From Rhodothermus sp. (lineage in GTDB: Bacteria; Bacteroidota; Rhodothermia; Rhodothermales; Rhodothermaceae): a stretch of 46,539 nucleotides of DNA. The position numbers and the translations under genes were made by a program. The stretch covers positions 1 to 46,539 of the forward strand of contig JAUZRN010000050.1 of the NCBI GenBank assembly GCA_030950375.1, given 5' to 3'. Below are positions 15,849 through 23,802 of this stretch, one piece after another; position 1 is the first letter of the stretch, and the number at the start of each line of letters is the position of its first letter. The notes below the pieces were generated by a model. The model did not search any database, was not told the DNA's origin, and was given only the letters and a program-made list of their open reading frames with translations.

Positions 15849-17063
15849 ATGGATCTTCCGCCCACCAACGGTACCAGTAGCCCACTGTTGCGCATCTATC
15901 AAGAGGCACTTACCCGCCTGGAAGCCAAAGCGCCTCCCACGCCCCAGGGACATCGGGAGCGATGCCAGGCTTTACTCCAGCAGTTGGATCCGAGCGATGC
16001 TGGTACCCCGCACATCGCGTTTGTACACGGAACGCCGGCCTTACTGGCGGCTCATACGCATTACTTCGACGGGTTTGCCCTGTTGCTGGCCGTTGCGCAC
16101 GGGACCGCCGTGGCTGTTCGTCCGAGTCGAAGGGCCACCAGCCGCCTTTTGCTCTGGCCAGACGAAACAATCTGGACCTTGCAATCCGGCGCCTCTGTAC
16201 CGCTGGATTGGCCTCTTGAAGTAGTGCTGGCCTTTTCCGTACTGCGTCATAGCTGTCCCGAAACGCATTTTGACGTAGCGGTATTCAGCTCTGTACCGCC
16301 ATTTGCCCGCGAAATACGGCTGGCCACGCTGGCTGTCACGCTGGCCCAAGCCCTGAAGAAGCCGCTGACGCCCCCTGAGCAGCTACGCGCACTGACCGCA
16401 GTAGTTGAACGCTGCACCGGCTTCCCCTTCAGCCTTGCCTACCTGCTGGCCGCTGCGGTAGCCCGTCCGGGGGCTTTTGTGCTGATCGATACTGCCTCGC
16501 TGGAACACCTGGAGCTGGCAGCCCCTCCCCCGGAAGTGTTGCGCTGGCTGCTGATTGATGCGGGATGTACCTTGTTACCCCCTCCCGAATATCATCGTCG
16601 GCAACGGGCTCTGGGACAGCAGATTGTCGAAATCCTGCAACGGCGCGGGTTCCGTGAACTTACCTCCTTGCGCGACCTGGTCTATCAGGATCTCCCTCGC
16701 GCACAGGCGTTGCTGCCCCGTCGGCTGCATCCTGTACTGCGTTATCTGATCACTGAAAATCACCGGGTACACCACATGGTAGTGGCTATTCGGCAGCAGG
16801 ACTGGCAGAAATTGGGATCGTTGCTGCTCATGTCGCATGCTGCGCTCCGACACGACTGGCAAGCTTCCTGTGCCGAGGCCGATCTGATCGTCGAAGTCGC
16901 CGAAACCATGAGCCTGGAAGGCATCTTCGGCGCCAGCATGAACGGCTATGGCAATGGCGTATTGGTAGCCGGTCGGCCTTTCCAGCTTCCCCGCTATCTG
17001 GAACGTCTGCATCCGACGTTTGAAACCCAGTTTGGTCGCTCACCAGAAGTCCTGTTGCTCTGA
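15849..17063 (+). CDS. Galactokinase homologue lacking catalytic motifs (GHMP pseudokinase)
   Basis: A 404-residue protein clearly related to galactokinase but unlikely to be one. Matches include HTHYFDGF (residues 69-76, against HTDYNGG), VLIDTASLE (211-219, against LLIDCRSLE), the helical block LLLMSHAALRHDWQASCAEADLIVEVA (325-351, against [26 protein letters not shown]) and GASMNGYGNG (361-370, against GARMTGGGFGG). The catalytic parts are lost. Motif-1 PGR is HGT (residues 60-62), removing the catalytic Arg; the sugar-binding Asp is His71. The phosphate loop GLSSSAA is replaced by ARE-IRLAT-like sequence (153-160). GIMDQ is SLAYL (195-199), so the catalytic Asp is Tyr. Codon use and length are intact, so it is a maintained gene, perhaps a sensor or regulator. 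Downstream are moxR and hprK. Confidence 0.8.
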   Translation: MDLPPTNGTSSPLLRIYQEALTRLEAKAPPTPQGHRERCQALLQQLDPSDAGTPHIAFVHGTPALLAAHTHYFDGFALLLAVAHGTAVAVRPSRRATSRLLLWPDETIWTLQSGASVPLDWPLEVVLAFSVLRHSCPETHFDVAVFSSVPPFAREIRLATLAVTLAQALKKPLTPPEQLRALTAVVERCTGFPFSLAYLLAAAVARPGAFVLIDTASLEHLELAAPPPEVLRWLLIDAGCTLLPPPEYHRRQRALGQQIVEILQRRGFRELTSLRDLVYQDLPRAQALLPRRLHPVLRYLITENHRVHHMVVAIRQQDWQKLGSLLLMSHAALRHDWQASCAEADLIVEVAETMSLEGIFGASMNGYGNGVLVAGRPFQLPRYLERLHPTFETQFGRSPEVLLL

Positions 17064-17124
17064 TGGGAACCCCTGGCGTTGCCGAGACTTCGAGAAGGCG
17101 ATTCCCAATGAATTTGCCTTCAAG

Positions 17125-18120
17125 ATGTCTTCGTTCGATCTGGCCCGCATCAATGCGCGTATTGAAGCAGACAGCGCCTTTCTGGACGTCCTGCGAACAG
17201 AAATAGGACGGGTCATTATCGGGCAGCACTACCTGATTGATCGCCTGTTGATCGGGCTGCTCTGCGGAGGGCACGTGCTACTGGAAGGCGTGCCGGGACT
17301 GGCCAAAACGTTGACGGTCAGCACGCTGGCGCGTGTGCTGGGCGTTCAGTTCCAGCGGATTCAGTTCACGCCCGATCTGTTGCCGGCCGATCTGCTCGGC
17401 ACGCTCTATTTCAATCAAAAGGAAGGGACCTTTTCGATCCGTAAAGGCCCGATCTTCGCCAACCTGATCCTGGCCGACGAAATCAACCGGGCCCCGGCCA
17501 AAGTGCAAAGCGCCCTGCTTGAGAGTATGCAGGAGCGCCAGGTGACACTGGGCGACACGACGTTTCGGCTACCCGAGCCGTTCCTGGTGCTGGCTACCCA
17601 GAATCCCATCGAACAGGAAGGCACCTATCCCTTACCGGAGGCTCAGCTTGACCGGTTCATGCTCAAGCTGCAGGTGAACTACCCCTCCCGCGAAGAAGAG
17701 TTGGCCATTATGCGCCGGATGGCACGCACCGACGGGCTCCCGGAAGTGCGTCCGGTGGCCACAAGCGCCGACATCCTTCGGGCACGCCAGGCACTCAACG
17801 AGCTGTATGTGGACGAACGCGTTGAGCAGTACATTGTGGACCTGGTAGTGGCTACGCGTACGCCCGAGGCATACGGGCTTGAGGCCCTGCGCCCCTACCT
17901 GGAATTTGGAGCTTCCCCCCGGGCCACCATCTACCTGAATCTGGCCGCACGGGCGCATGCTTTTCTGGAGCATCGTCCTTACGTGACTCCCGACGATGTA
18001 CGTGCCGTAGCCCCCGACGTACTCCGCCACCGTCTGATTCTCAGCTACGAAGCCGAAGCAGAAGCTGTCACCAGCGATCTGCTCATTGAACAACTACTTG
18101 CCCATATTCCTGTACCTTAA
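17125..18120 (+). CDS. MoxR-family AAA+ ATPase
   Basis: A 331-residue AAA+ ATPase of the MoxR family, generally a chaperone-like factor that matures or activates partner proteins. Walker A is GVPGLAKT (residues 55-62), Walker B LILADE (114-119), and sensor 1 is Asn160 in LATQNPIEQEGTYPLPEAQLDRF, a MoxR signature. The C-terminal lid domain runs to YEAEAEAVTSD. I chose ATG 17125 because upstream in-frame codons lie within the galactokinase-like gene or in sequence without homology. That leaves a 61-bp gap after the previous stop. MoxR genes usually sit beside DUF58 and von Willebrand A genes; none is here. Instead hprK follows after 17 bp. Confidence 0.92.
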   Translation: MSSFDLARINARIEADSAFLDVLRTEIGRVIIGQHYLIDRLLIGLLCGGHVLLEGVPGLAKTLTVSTLARVLGVQFQRIQFTPDLLPADLLGTLYFNQKEGTFSIRKGPIFANLILADEINRAPAKVQSALLESMQERQVTLGDTTFRLPEPFLVLATQNPIEQEGTYPLPEAQLDRFMLKLQVNYPSREEELAIMRRMARTDGLPEVRPVATSADILRARQALNELYVDERVEQYIVDLVVATRTPEAYGLEALRPYLEFGASPRATIYLNLAARAHAFLEHRPYVTPDDVRAVAPDVLRHRLILSYEAEAEAVTSDLLIEQLLAHIPVP

Positions 18121-18137
18121 AACCGCCACGACCGGCC

Positions 18138-19157
18138 ATGCCCTACCAGCCTAACCGCGTCTACCGCAAAGAGTCGATCACGGTCGCCTTTATGGTAGAG
18201 CAGCTTCAGCAGACCGTCGGTCTTCCCGTAGAGCGTGTCAATCAGGTCGATGACACGCTCCGCCTGGTCGTCGAAAGCGAGCTGAACCGCCCCGGGCTTG
18301 TCCTGGCCGGCTATACCGAACTGTTTACCTATCAACGTGTCCAGATTCTGGGCAACACGGAAAACCGCTACCTGCGTCATCTGCCACCCGAAGCGCGTCG
18401 TCAGGCATTCCACAACCTGTTACAGTTTCCCATTCCCTGTATCTTTTTGACCGACAACAATGAGCTGGAGCCTGAGCTGGTCCGGATGGCTACCGAAGCC
18501 GGCGTGCCCCTCTACCGGACACCGGTACCTTCGACCCGCTTTATGGCGCTACTACGCGACTTTCTCAACGATCAATTTGCGCCCCAGATGACCGTCCACG
18601 GTTCGCTGGTAGATGTCTATGGTATTGGCCTGCTGCTGATCGGCAAACCCGGCATTGGTAAAAGCGAGGTCGCTCTTGATCTGGTCGAACGCGGCCATCG
18701 CCTGGTGGCCGACGACGTGGTGATCGTTACGCGTAAAGAAGAAACCGTGCTGATGGGCACAGGCACCGACCTGGTACAGCACTTCATGGAGGTACGTGGC
18801 CTGGGGCTGATCGATGTGCGTGCCATGTTCGGTGTACGCGCCATCCGTTTTCAGAAACGCATCGAGGTCGTGGTCAAAATGGAGCCGTGGGACGCCCAGG
18901 AGGAGTACACCCGGCTGGATATGGTCGAGGATACCTATCGGCTGCTCGACGTCGAACTCCCCATGGTCAAGGTGCCCATCACGCCCGGCAAAAACATCAC
19001 GGTGCTCTGCGAAGTCATCGCCATGAACCACCTGCTCCGTCACTACGGCTATGATCCTGCCGATGTCTTTGCGCGGCGGCTGAGTGAACGTATCCGCCAG
19101 AAAGCCTCCTCCGTCCCCCTGCGCGGCACCGAATACTTTGAGCAGGATTACGAATAA
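18138..19157 (+). CDS. hprK: HPr kinase/phosphorylase
   Basis: A 339-residue bifunctional enzyme that phosphorylates and dephosphorylates Ser46 of HPr or an HPr-like protein. The N-terminal DRTGG-like regulatory domain covers about residues 1-130. The catalytic domain has His154 in VHGSLVDVYG, Walker A GKPGIGKS (169-176) and the acidic pair in VADDVV (190-195). The HPrK signature EVRGLGLIDVRAMFG starts at residue 218. The C-terminal KVPITPGKN and the charged tail are normal. Length is slightly above the usual 310-325. No HPr, EI or other PTS gene is in the window, so the target is unknown here. Spacing of 17 bp after moxR suggests one transcript. Confidence 0.95.
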   Translation: MPYQPNRVYRKESITVAFMVEQLQQTVGLPVERVNQVDDTLRLVVESELNRPGLVLAGYTELFTYQRVQILGNTENRYLRHLPPEARRQAFHNLLQFPIPCIFLTDNNELEPELVRMATEAGVPLYRTPVPSTRFMALLRDFLNDQFAPQMTVHGSLVDVYGIGLLLIGKPGIGKSEVALDLVERGHRLVADDVVIVTRKEETVLMGTGTDLVQHFMEVRGLGLIDVRAMFGVRAIRFQKRIEVVVKMEPWDAQEEYTRLDMVEDTYRLLDVELPMVKVPITPGKNITVLCEVIAMNHLLRHYGYDPADVFARRLSERIRQKASSVPLRGTEYFEQDYE

Positions 19158-19212
19158 GCCGTTGGCGCGTAAAAAAGAAACCAAACCTACCCTTTTGTTC
19201 AGCCTTTCTCCA

Positions 19213-19241
19213 TTGACACAAGAAAGACCACCTTGTATTTT
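19213..19241 (+). promoter_or_regulatory. Likely promoter of the M23 peptidase gene
   Basis: TTGACA (19213-19218) and TATTTT (19236-19241) are separated by exactly 17 bp, close to a textbook sigma-70 promoter. Counted the Bacteroidota way it is TTG-N20-TATTTTCC. It lies 135 bp before the ATG, in the 218-bp gap after hprK, leaving a leader of roughly 130 nt. Confidence 0.55.
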
Positions 19242-19375
19242 CCTATGCGTTTTGGTTAAAATGGAAGGCCCCACCTGTTTGTAGACCATCGGATATTGAA
19301 GGGGGACAAGCCGGGCACGATTTTTAACCGGGTGGGGTTCGGTGTGAAATTTCGGTATACGGAAGGGGTGGTATC

Positions 19376-20347
19376 ATGCCGAAGAACCGGTACTACTATT
19401 TTGACCACGAGACGTGTTCGTTTGTAGAGGTACAGCCGCATCCGATGCGGCGGCTGTTGCTGTTCGTCAGCCTGGGCGTCGTGCTGCTTGGCGTCGGAGG
19501 ATTGCTTTTCTGGTATTACACCGGTCGGCTGGCCACCCCCCGCGAGCTGGCTCTGGAAGCTGAAAACGAGGCCTTACGAGCACAGTTAAGCCGCCTGAAT
19601 CAAAAGCTGGATCAGTTCACTATTCGACTCAACGAGCTGGCTGCCCACGACCAGTCGTTGTATCGCACCTTACTCCAGGCGGATCCGATTTCGGAGGACG
19701 TATGGCAGATGGGTGTAGGCGGCACCGATACCTATGCCGCATTTGACCGCTTCAGCAAACCGACGGCAACGTTATTGCGGGAAACGGCTCAAAAGCTGGA
19801 TGCCCTGGAGCGTCGGATTGCCCTGCAAAATGCCAGCTATCGGGAGCTGGTGAAGCTGGCCGAAGCGCGGGAGAGCTGGCGTCGACAGATGCCGGCCGTG
19901 TTGCCGGCCGATGGGGTTATTGTATCAGGCTTCGGGATGCGTCTGCATCCCATCCTGCGGGTACGCAAAATGCACGAGGGGATCGACATCCTGCTGCCCT
20001 ATGGCTCGCCCGTCTACGCCCCGGGCGACGGGGTTGTGCGAAAGACCGGCCGCAGCGCTGGCTATGGCCTCTACATCATTCTGGAGCATCCAGCTACGGG
20101 CTACCGTACACTCTATGCGCATCTGTCTAAGGTCCTGGTACGCCGAGGCCAGAAAGTCCAACGAGGCGACTTGATCGCGCGCAGCGGTAACTCGGGACGC
20201 TCCACAGGGCCCCATCTGCACTACGAAGTGCGCGATCGCCGAGGACGCGCGCTCAACCCGCTCCAGTTTGTAGCCCCGAGTATGACGCCCCATCAGTATC
20301 AGCAATTGCTTGAAGCCGCAGAAAATTCCAGAATTTCTCTGGACTGA
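19376..20347 (+). CDS. Membrane-anchored M23-family metallopeptidase
   Basis: A 323-residue cell-wall peptidase homologue. The N-terminal 23 residues are cytoplasmic and tyrosine-rich, followed by one membrane segment (about 26-48). A periplasmic coiled-coil region covers about residues 55-165. The C-terminal LytM domain keeps all zinc and catalytic residues: HPILRVRKMHEGIDI with His200 and Asp204, YAHLSK with His249, and HLHYEV with His280 and His282. It should therefore be an active endopeptidase on peptidoglycan cross-links. Such proteins with an aromatic N-terminus and coiled coil are common in Bacteroidota relatives. The purine-rich AAGGGGTGG a few bases before the ATG at 19376 may act as ribosome binding site. 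Confidence 0.93.
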   Translation: MPKNRYYYFDHETCSFVEVQPHPMRRLLLFVSLGVVLLGVGGLLFWYYTGRLATPRELALEAENEALRAQLSRLNQKLDQFTIRLNELAAHDQSLYRTLLQADPISEDVWQMGVGGTDTYAAFDRFSKPTATLLRETAQKLDALERRIALQNASYRELVKLAEARESWRRQMPAVLPADGVIVSGFGMRLHPILRVRKMHEGIDILLPYGSPVYAPGDGVVRKTGRSAGYGLYIILEHPATGYRTLYAHLSKVLVRRGQKVQRGDLIARSGNSGRSTGPHLHYEVRDRRGRALNPLQFVAPSMTPHQYQQLLEAAENSRISLD

Positions 20348-20432
20348 AAACGCACGGCTGCCTCCTCTGCCGGGAACACTTGGCGCCTTTCACTGATAGG
20401 GAAAAAAAGCCGATATATTAGAGCGTTACCTC

Positions 20433-20462
20433 TTGCATTTTTCGGGTCGGTGTGCTATTGTG
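20433..20462 (+). promoter_or_regulatory. Possible promoter of the DUF2795 gene
   Basis: TTG (20433-20435) is followed after 20 nt by TATTGTG (20456-20462), close to TAnnTTTG but not exact. It sits 56 bp before the ATG at 20518, in the 170-bp gap after the M23 peptidase gene. Confidence 0.35.
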
Positions 20463-20517
20463 CCGGCCCATAAAGGGGAAACAAAGAGATTGTGTTAACC
20501 AAACCTGTGTGCCGACG

Positions 20518-20739
20518 ATGGGGTACTGGACGCTTGAGCTGGCTTCCTACCTGGAAGATGCACCCTGGCCGGCCACCCGTGACGAGTTGATCGACTATGC
20601 GGAGCGCACGGGTGCACCCATTGAGGTGATTGAAAACCTCAAAGAGCTGGAAGACGACGGGGAGCCCTACGAGAGCATCGAAGAAATATGGCCGGACTAT
20701 CCAACGGCCGACGACGACTTCTACTACGAAGAAGAGTAA
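20518..20739 (+). CDS. Small DUF2795-family protein
   Basis: A 73-residue protein. The sequence SYLEDAPWPATRDELIDYAERTGAPIEVIENLKEL fits the DUF2795 pattern (L-x-x-x-x-xP-A-x-x-x-E-L-x-x-x-A-x-x-x-G-A-P-x-x-V), a small helical domain of unknown function. The tail is strongly acidic and ends DDDFYYEEE. No signal peptide. I start at ATG 20518 because the domain begins there; the extra residues possible upstream match nothing. The last 52 bp overlap the longest reading of the outer-membrane protein gene in another frame. Confidence 0.8.
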   Translation: MGYWTLELASYLEDAPWPATRDELIDYAERTGAPIEVIENLKELEDDGEPYESIEEIWPDYPTADDDFYYEEE

Positions 20740-23204
20740 GCCGTACAATCGCTTCAGTCGGCCGTCCGGCCACTCCCCATTTGCTTAAGGGATTGCTGTG
20801 CTGGTTGATCGGCTGGGGGCTGCTGGGTGGGCTTCCGGTGCGGGGGCAAGCCCAGCAGCAATTTTTTTCAACGCCCTGGCTGGTCCGTGAAGTTCGTCTG
20901 GAAGGCAACCACACCTTCTCTGACGAAGTCCTCCGTCCTTACCTCCATACGGTTGCCAATCGGCGCTTTCTGGGTATCCCTGGCCTTACCTGGTGGTTGT
21001 GGCTCTACCGGCTGGGGGCCTCTGGCAGCCTGGGCGGACTACTGAGCCGTGCGCTGATGGCCAGCGGCGAACCGCCCGCTTATTACGAACCGACAGTGGT
21101 CCAGGCCGATGCGGAGCGCCTCACCCTGTTCTATCGCCAAGAAGGATTCCCCCATGCCCGGGTAGCAGCCCGATTGGATACCCTGCGCCCGGGCCACCTG
21201 CGGGTCATTTTTCACATTGAAGAAGGTCCCCCTACCTATTTGCGGCACATTCGTTACCACGGTATCGAAACACTTCCACCCGCCTTACAACGAGCCCTCG
21301 TACAAAACTCCCGACTGCGTCATGCACCGCTGCCCGATACATCGTTACAGCTCCAGGCGCGCCATCAGCGCTATTCAGAGCTGACGCTGCTGGAAGAGCG
21401 CCAGCGCCTCATGGAATTTCTATGGAACGCGGGCTATGCAGCCATCACGCGCGACTCTATCCAGGCCATCGTTATTCCTGTACGCCCTGATTCTTTCGAC
21501 GTGGTTTTTCGGATTCGTCCCGGACCACGTTTTCGCTTTGGGGATCTGTATGTTGAAATCGAAGGCCCAGAGCCCGAGCTGTTCTTCCAACACGACACGC
21601 TCCGGCTACCTCCGGCCGCCGATACCCTCCAACCTGGACGCCTGCTCGTCACCCGTTCCCGAGAACGTCGCCTGAAGCTTGCTTTTCTGGCGCGTATGTT
21701 GCGCTTCCGGCCGGGCGACTGGTACAATCGCTCCCTGCTTTTAAACACCCGACGTCGGTTGGAAGCTACGGGCCTGTTTTCCTACGTTCGCATCGAACCC
21801 CGCTGGCGCGACACGTTGCACATCCCCGGTGAGGCAGCCCCTCGCCTGCCTCATCAATTCGTGCTGACTACCCGTCCCCGCCATCGCATACGGGTAGAGA
21901 CTTTCATGCTGCAGCGTAACGGTTTACTCACCGGTAGCGAGAATGAACTGGGTACAGGCATGGCCCTCACTTACGAAAATGCCAACCTGCTGGGTCGTGC
22001 CGAAACGTTCAGCCTGCGCACAGCCGGCTCCATTTCGGGAAACTTTGAAGAAGGCCTGTTGACCTCAGCACAGCTCGAAATCACGGCTTCGCTGGTCTAT
22101 CCTTATGCCGTCCGCCCCTTTGGTGCGCTCGAACGCTGGCTCCAGCTCTACGATGCCCGCACACGCCTTTCCCTCAGCCTGCTTACGGCCCGTCGGGACA
22201 TACTCCGGCTGGTTATCCGGGGACGTGGCACCGCCCGTTTCCGCCTTGAGCTCCAGCATACGCCAACACTCACGTCGTTTGTGGACCTGCTCGATCTGAG
22301 CCTGAGCAATCCGGACACATTGCATGGTTTTCGGGCCACCTTCCTTGAGGAAGTGCTGCGTCCCATTGAAGACCCGGTGCAGCGAGCTCAGATCCTTGAC
22401 GACTACACGGTGCCCCAGATCAATGACGTGGTTCGCTACACGTTGCAGGCTGCCCGCTTCCATCCGTTACACCGCACCCGTGGCTATGCCCACGAACTGT
22501 CTGTCGAAGTGGGCGGAATGCTATCTGACCTGCTGGACCGTGCTGTGTTTACGCCAGGCCGGCACGAAGGCACGCTGCCGGGACTGCCCCTCTTCCGCCG
22601 CGGACCATCTGGTAACCGGCTGCTCTACCGTCCGTATGTACGCATTAGCCTGGACGTTCGTCGATATTATCCGCTTCGTTCAGGCACCGTGCTGGCCACC
22701 AAGCTCCAGGCTGGCCTGGCCCATCCCATCGGTGTGCCCGACGTGATTCCTTTTGACCGGCGTTTCTACAGCGGCGGCGCCACCAGCGTCCGGGGATGGC
22801 CACTGCGCGGACTGGGTCCTGGTCGCCTTCAACTTCAGGAAAACGTAGAAGGCGCCAACCTGCTGGGCGGCGAGATCAAACTGGAGGCCAGCCTGGAGCT
22901 GCGTCAGCGTCTGTTGCGGCGGGTACTGGCCGCCGACTGGATCGGCGCATTCTTTACCGACACAGGAAACGTCTGGCTCGGTCCCCGCAACCCGGGTGCC
23001 GCGGCCGGACACTTCCGGCTCGCCCGTTTCGTTCAGGATCTGGGCTGGAGCGCAGGCATAGGCTTGCGCCTGGCCTGGGAATACCTCATCCTTCGACTGG
23101 ATATGGCCTATCGGTTACACGACCCGGCCCGTCCGATGGCCGGGTTGTTACCCGATGGGCTGCGTCGCCCCATGCTTCATTTTGGCATCGGCCACACCTT
23201 TTAA
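20688..23204 (+). CDS. BamA/TamA-family outer-membrane protein
   Basis: An Omp85-superfamily protein of up to 838 residues. These proteins insert or translocate outer-membrane proteins. After the signal region, LVREVRLEGNHTFSDEVLRPYL is the first POTRA domain; a second POTRA-like block has VIFHIEEGPPTYLRHIRYHGIETLP near residue 185. The C-terminal half is a beta barrel with the Omp85 loop-6 motif VRGW in GGATSVRGWPLRGLGPG near residue 700 and ends in HFGIGHTF, an aromatic-terminated strand. The start is uncertain. ATG 20688 overlaps the DUF2795 gene by 52 bp and gives a long basic leader before the hydrophobic signal (LLCWLIGWGLLGGLPVRGQAQ). TTG 20781 would give a compact signal peptide and no overlap. 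Whether it is the essential BamA or a TamA-like paralogue is unresolved. Confidence 0.88.
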   Translation: MAGLSNGRRRLLLRRRVSRTIASVGRPATPHLLKGLLCWLIGWGLLGGLPVRGQAQQQFFSTPWLVREVRLEGNHTFSDEVLRPYLHTVANRRFLGIPGLTWWLWLYRLGASGSLGGLLSRALMASGEPPAYYEPTVVQADAERLTLFYRQEGFPHARVAARLDTLRPGHLRVIFHIEEGPPTYLRHIRYHGIETLPPALQRALVQNSRLRHAPLPDTSLQLQARHQRYSELTLLEERQRLMEFLWNAGYAAITRDSIQAIVIPVRPDSFDVVFRIRPGPRFRFGDLYVEIEGPEPELFFQHDTLRLPPAADTLQPGRLLVTRSRERRLKLAFLARMLRFRPGDWYNRSLLLNTRRRLEATGLFSYVRIEPRWRDTLHIPGEAAPRLPHQFVLTTRPRHRIRVETFMLQRNGLLTGSENELGTGMALTYENANLLGRAETFSLRTAGSISGNFEEGLLTSAQLEITASLVYPYAVRPFGALERWLQLYDARTRLSLSLLTARRDILRLVIRGRGTARFRLELQHTPTLTSFVDLLDLSLSNPDTLHGFRATFLEEVLRPIEDPVQRAQILDDYTVPQINDVVRYTLQAARFHPLHRTRGYAHELSVEVGGMLSDLLDRAVFTPGRHEGTLPGLPLFRRGPSGNRLLYRPYVRISLDVRRYYPLRSGTVLATKLQAGLAHPIGVPDVIPFDRRFYSGGATSVRGWPLRGLGPGRLQLQENVEGANLLGGEIKLEASLELRQRLLRRVLAADWIGAFFTDTGNVWLGPRNPGAAAGHFRLARFVQDLGWSAGIGLRLAWEYLILRLDMAYRLHDPARPMAGLLPDGLRRPMLHFGIGHTF

Positions 23205-23217
23205 CCTCTACAGAACC

Positions 23218-23802
23218 ATGCAAGCCCTGCAACGCTTCTATCGGCGCCTGTTCCGCCTACAGGAAGACGCCCACACCCGTGAGTTGCTGCACGTATTACG
23301 CCACGTCTCCATCTTTCAGCACTTACCCCGGCGCGTCTTAAAGACGCTGCTCCCCTACCTGCATGTCCGTACCTATCGTCGTCATGAAGTGATCTACTTC
23401 GAAGGCGATCCCGGGCTGGGCCTGTATATCATTACACGAGGCACCGTGCGCCTGCTTATGGAAAACGAAAACGGTCAGTTTGAAGAGCTGGCCCGGTTAA
23501 GCGAATACGACACCTGCGGTCATCTGGCGCTGCTGGGAGAATTTCGTCGGCTGGAGACGGCACAGGCAGCCACCGAGGTTCAGGTCCTGGGCTTCTTCCG
23601 TCCGGACCTTAAGCTACTGCTCCGACGCCATCCCGCCGTTGGCGCCGCTGTGCTCCAGGCAGTAGCCCGCTACGTAGCCGCTCGACAAGTCGCGCTTATT
23701 GAATTGCTGGGCCAGAGCGCCGATCGTCGGCAGGCACTGATCTGGCTACAGGAGGCCGGTCGCCACGCCGAACATCGCCTGCCTTCCCTCCATGCAGAAT
23801 GA
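23218..23802 (+). CDS. Cyclic nucleotide-binding-domain protein without HTH
   Basis: A 194-residue protein. Residues about 30-140 form a cNMP-binding (Crp-type) beta roll: LPYLHVRTYRRHEVIYFEGDPGLGLYIITRGTVRLLMENENG, then DTCGHLALLGEFRRLETAQAATEVQVLGFFRPDL. A helix and a short tail follow, but there is no winged-helix DNA-binding domain. The phosphate-binding cassette usually reads GELAL...RxA; here GHLALLGEFRRLETAQAATE has the shape but lacks the exact Arg-Ala pair, so ligand binding is uncertain. It starts 13 bp after the outer-membrane protein gene, and its stop overlaps the methyltransferase start by 4 bp, so the three form one operon. I chose ATG 23218 because upstream codons belong to the previous gene. 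Confidence 0.85.
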   Translation: MQALQRFYRRLFRLQEDAHTRELLHVLRHVSIFQHLPRRVLKTLLPYLHVRTYRRHEVIYFEGDPGLGLYIITRGTVRLLMENENGQFEELARLSEYDTCGHLALLGEFRRLETAQAATEVQVLGFFRPDLKLLLRRHPAVGAAVLQAVARYVAARQVALIELLGQSADRRQALIWLQEAGRHAEHRLPSLHAE

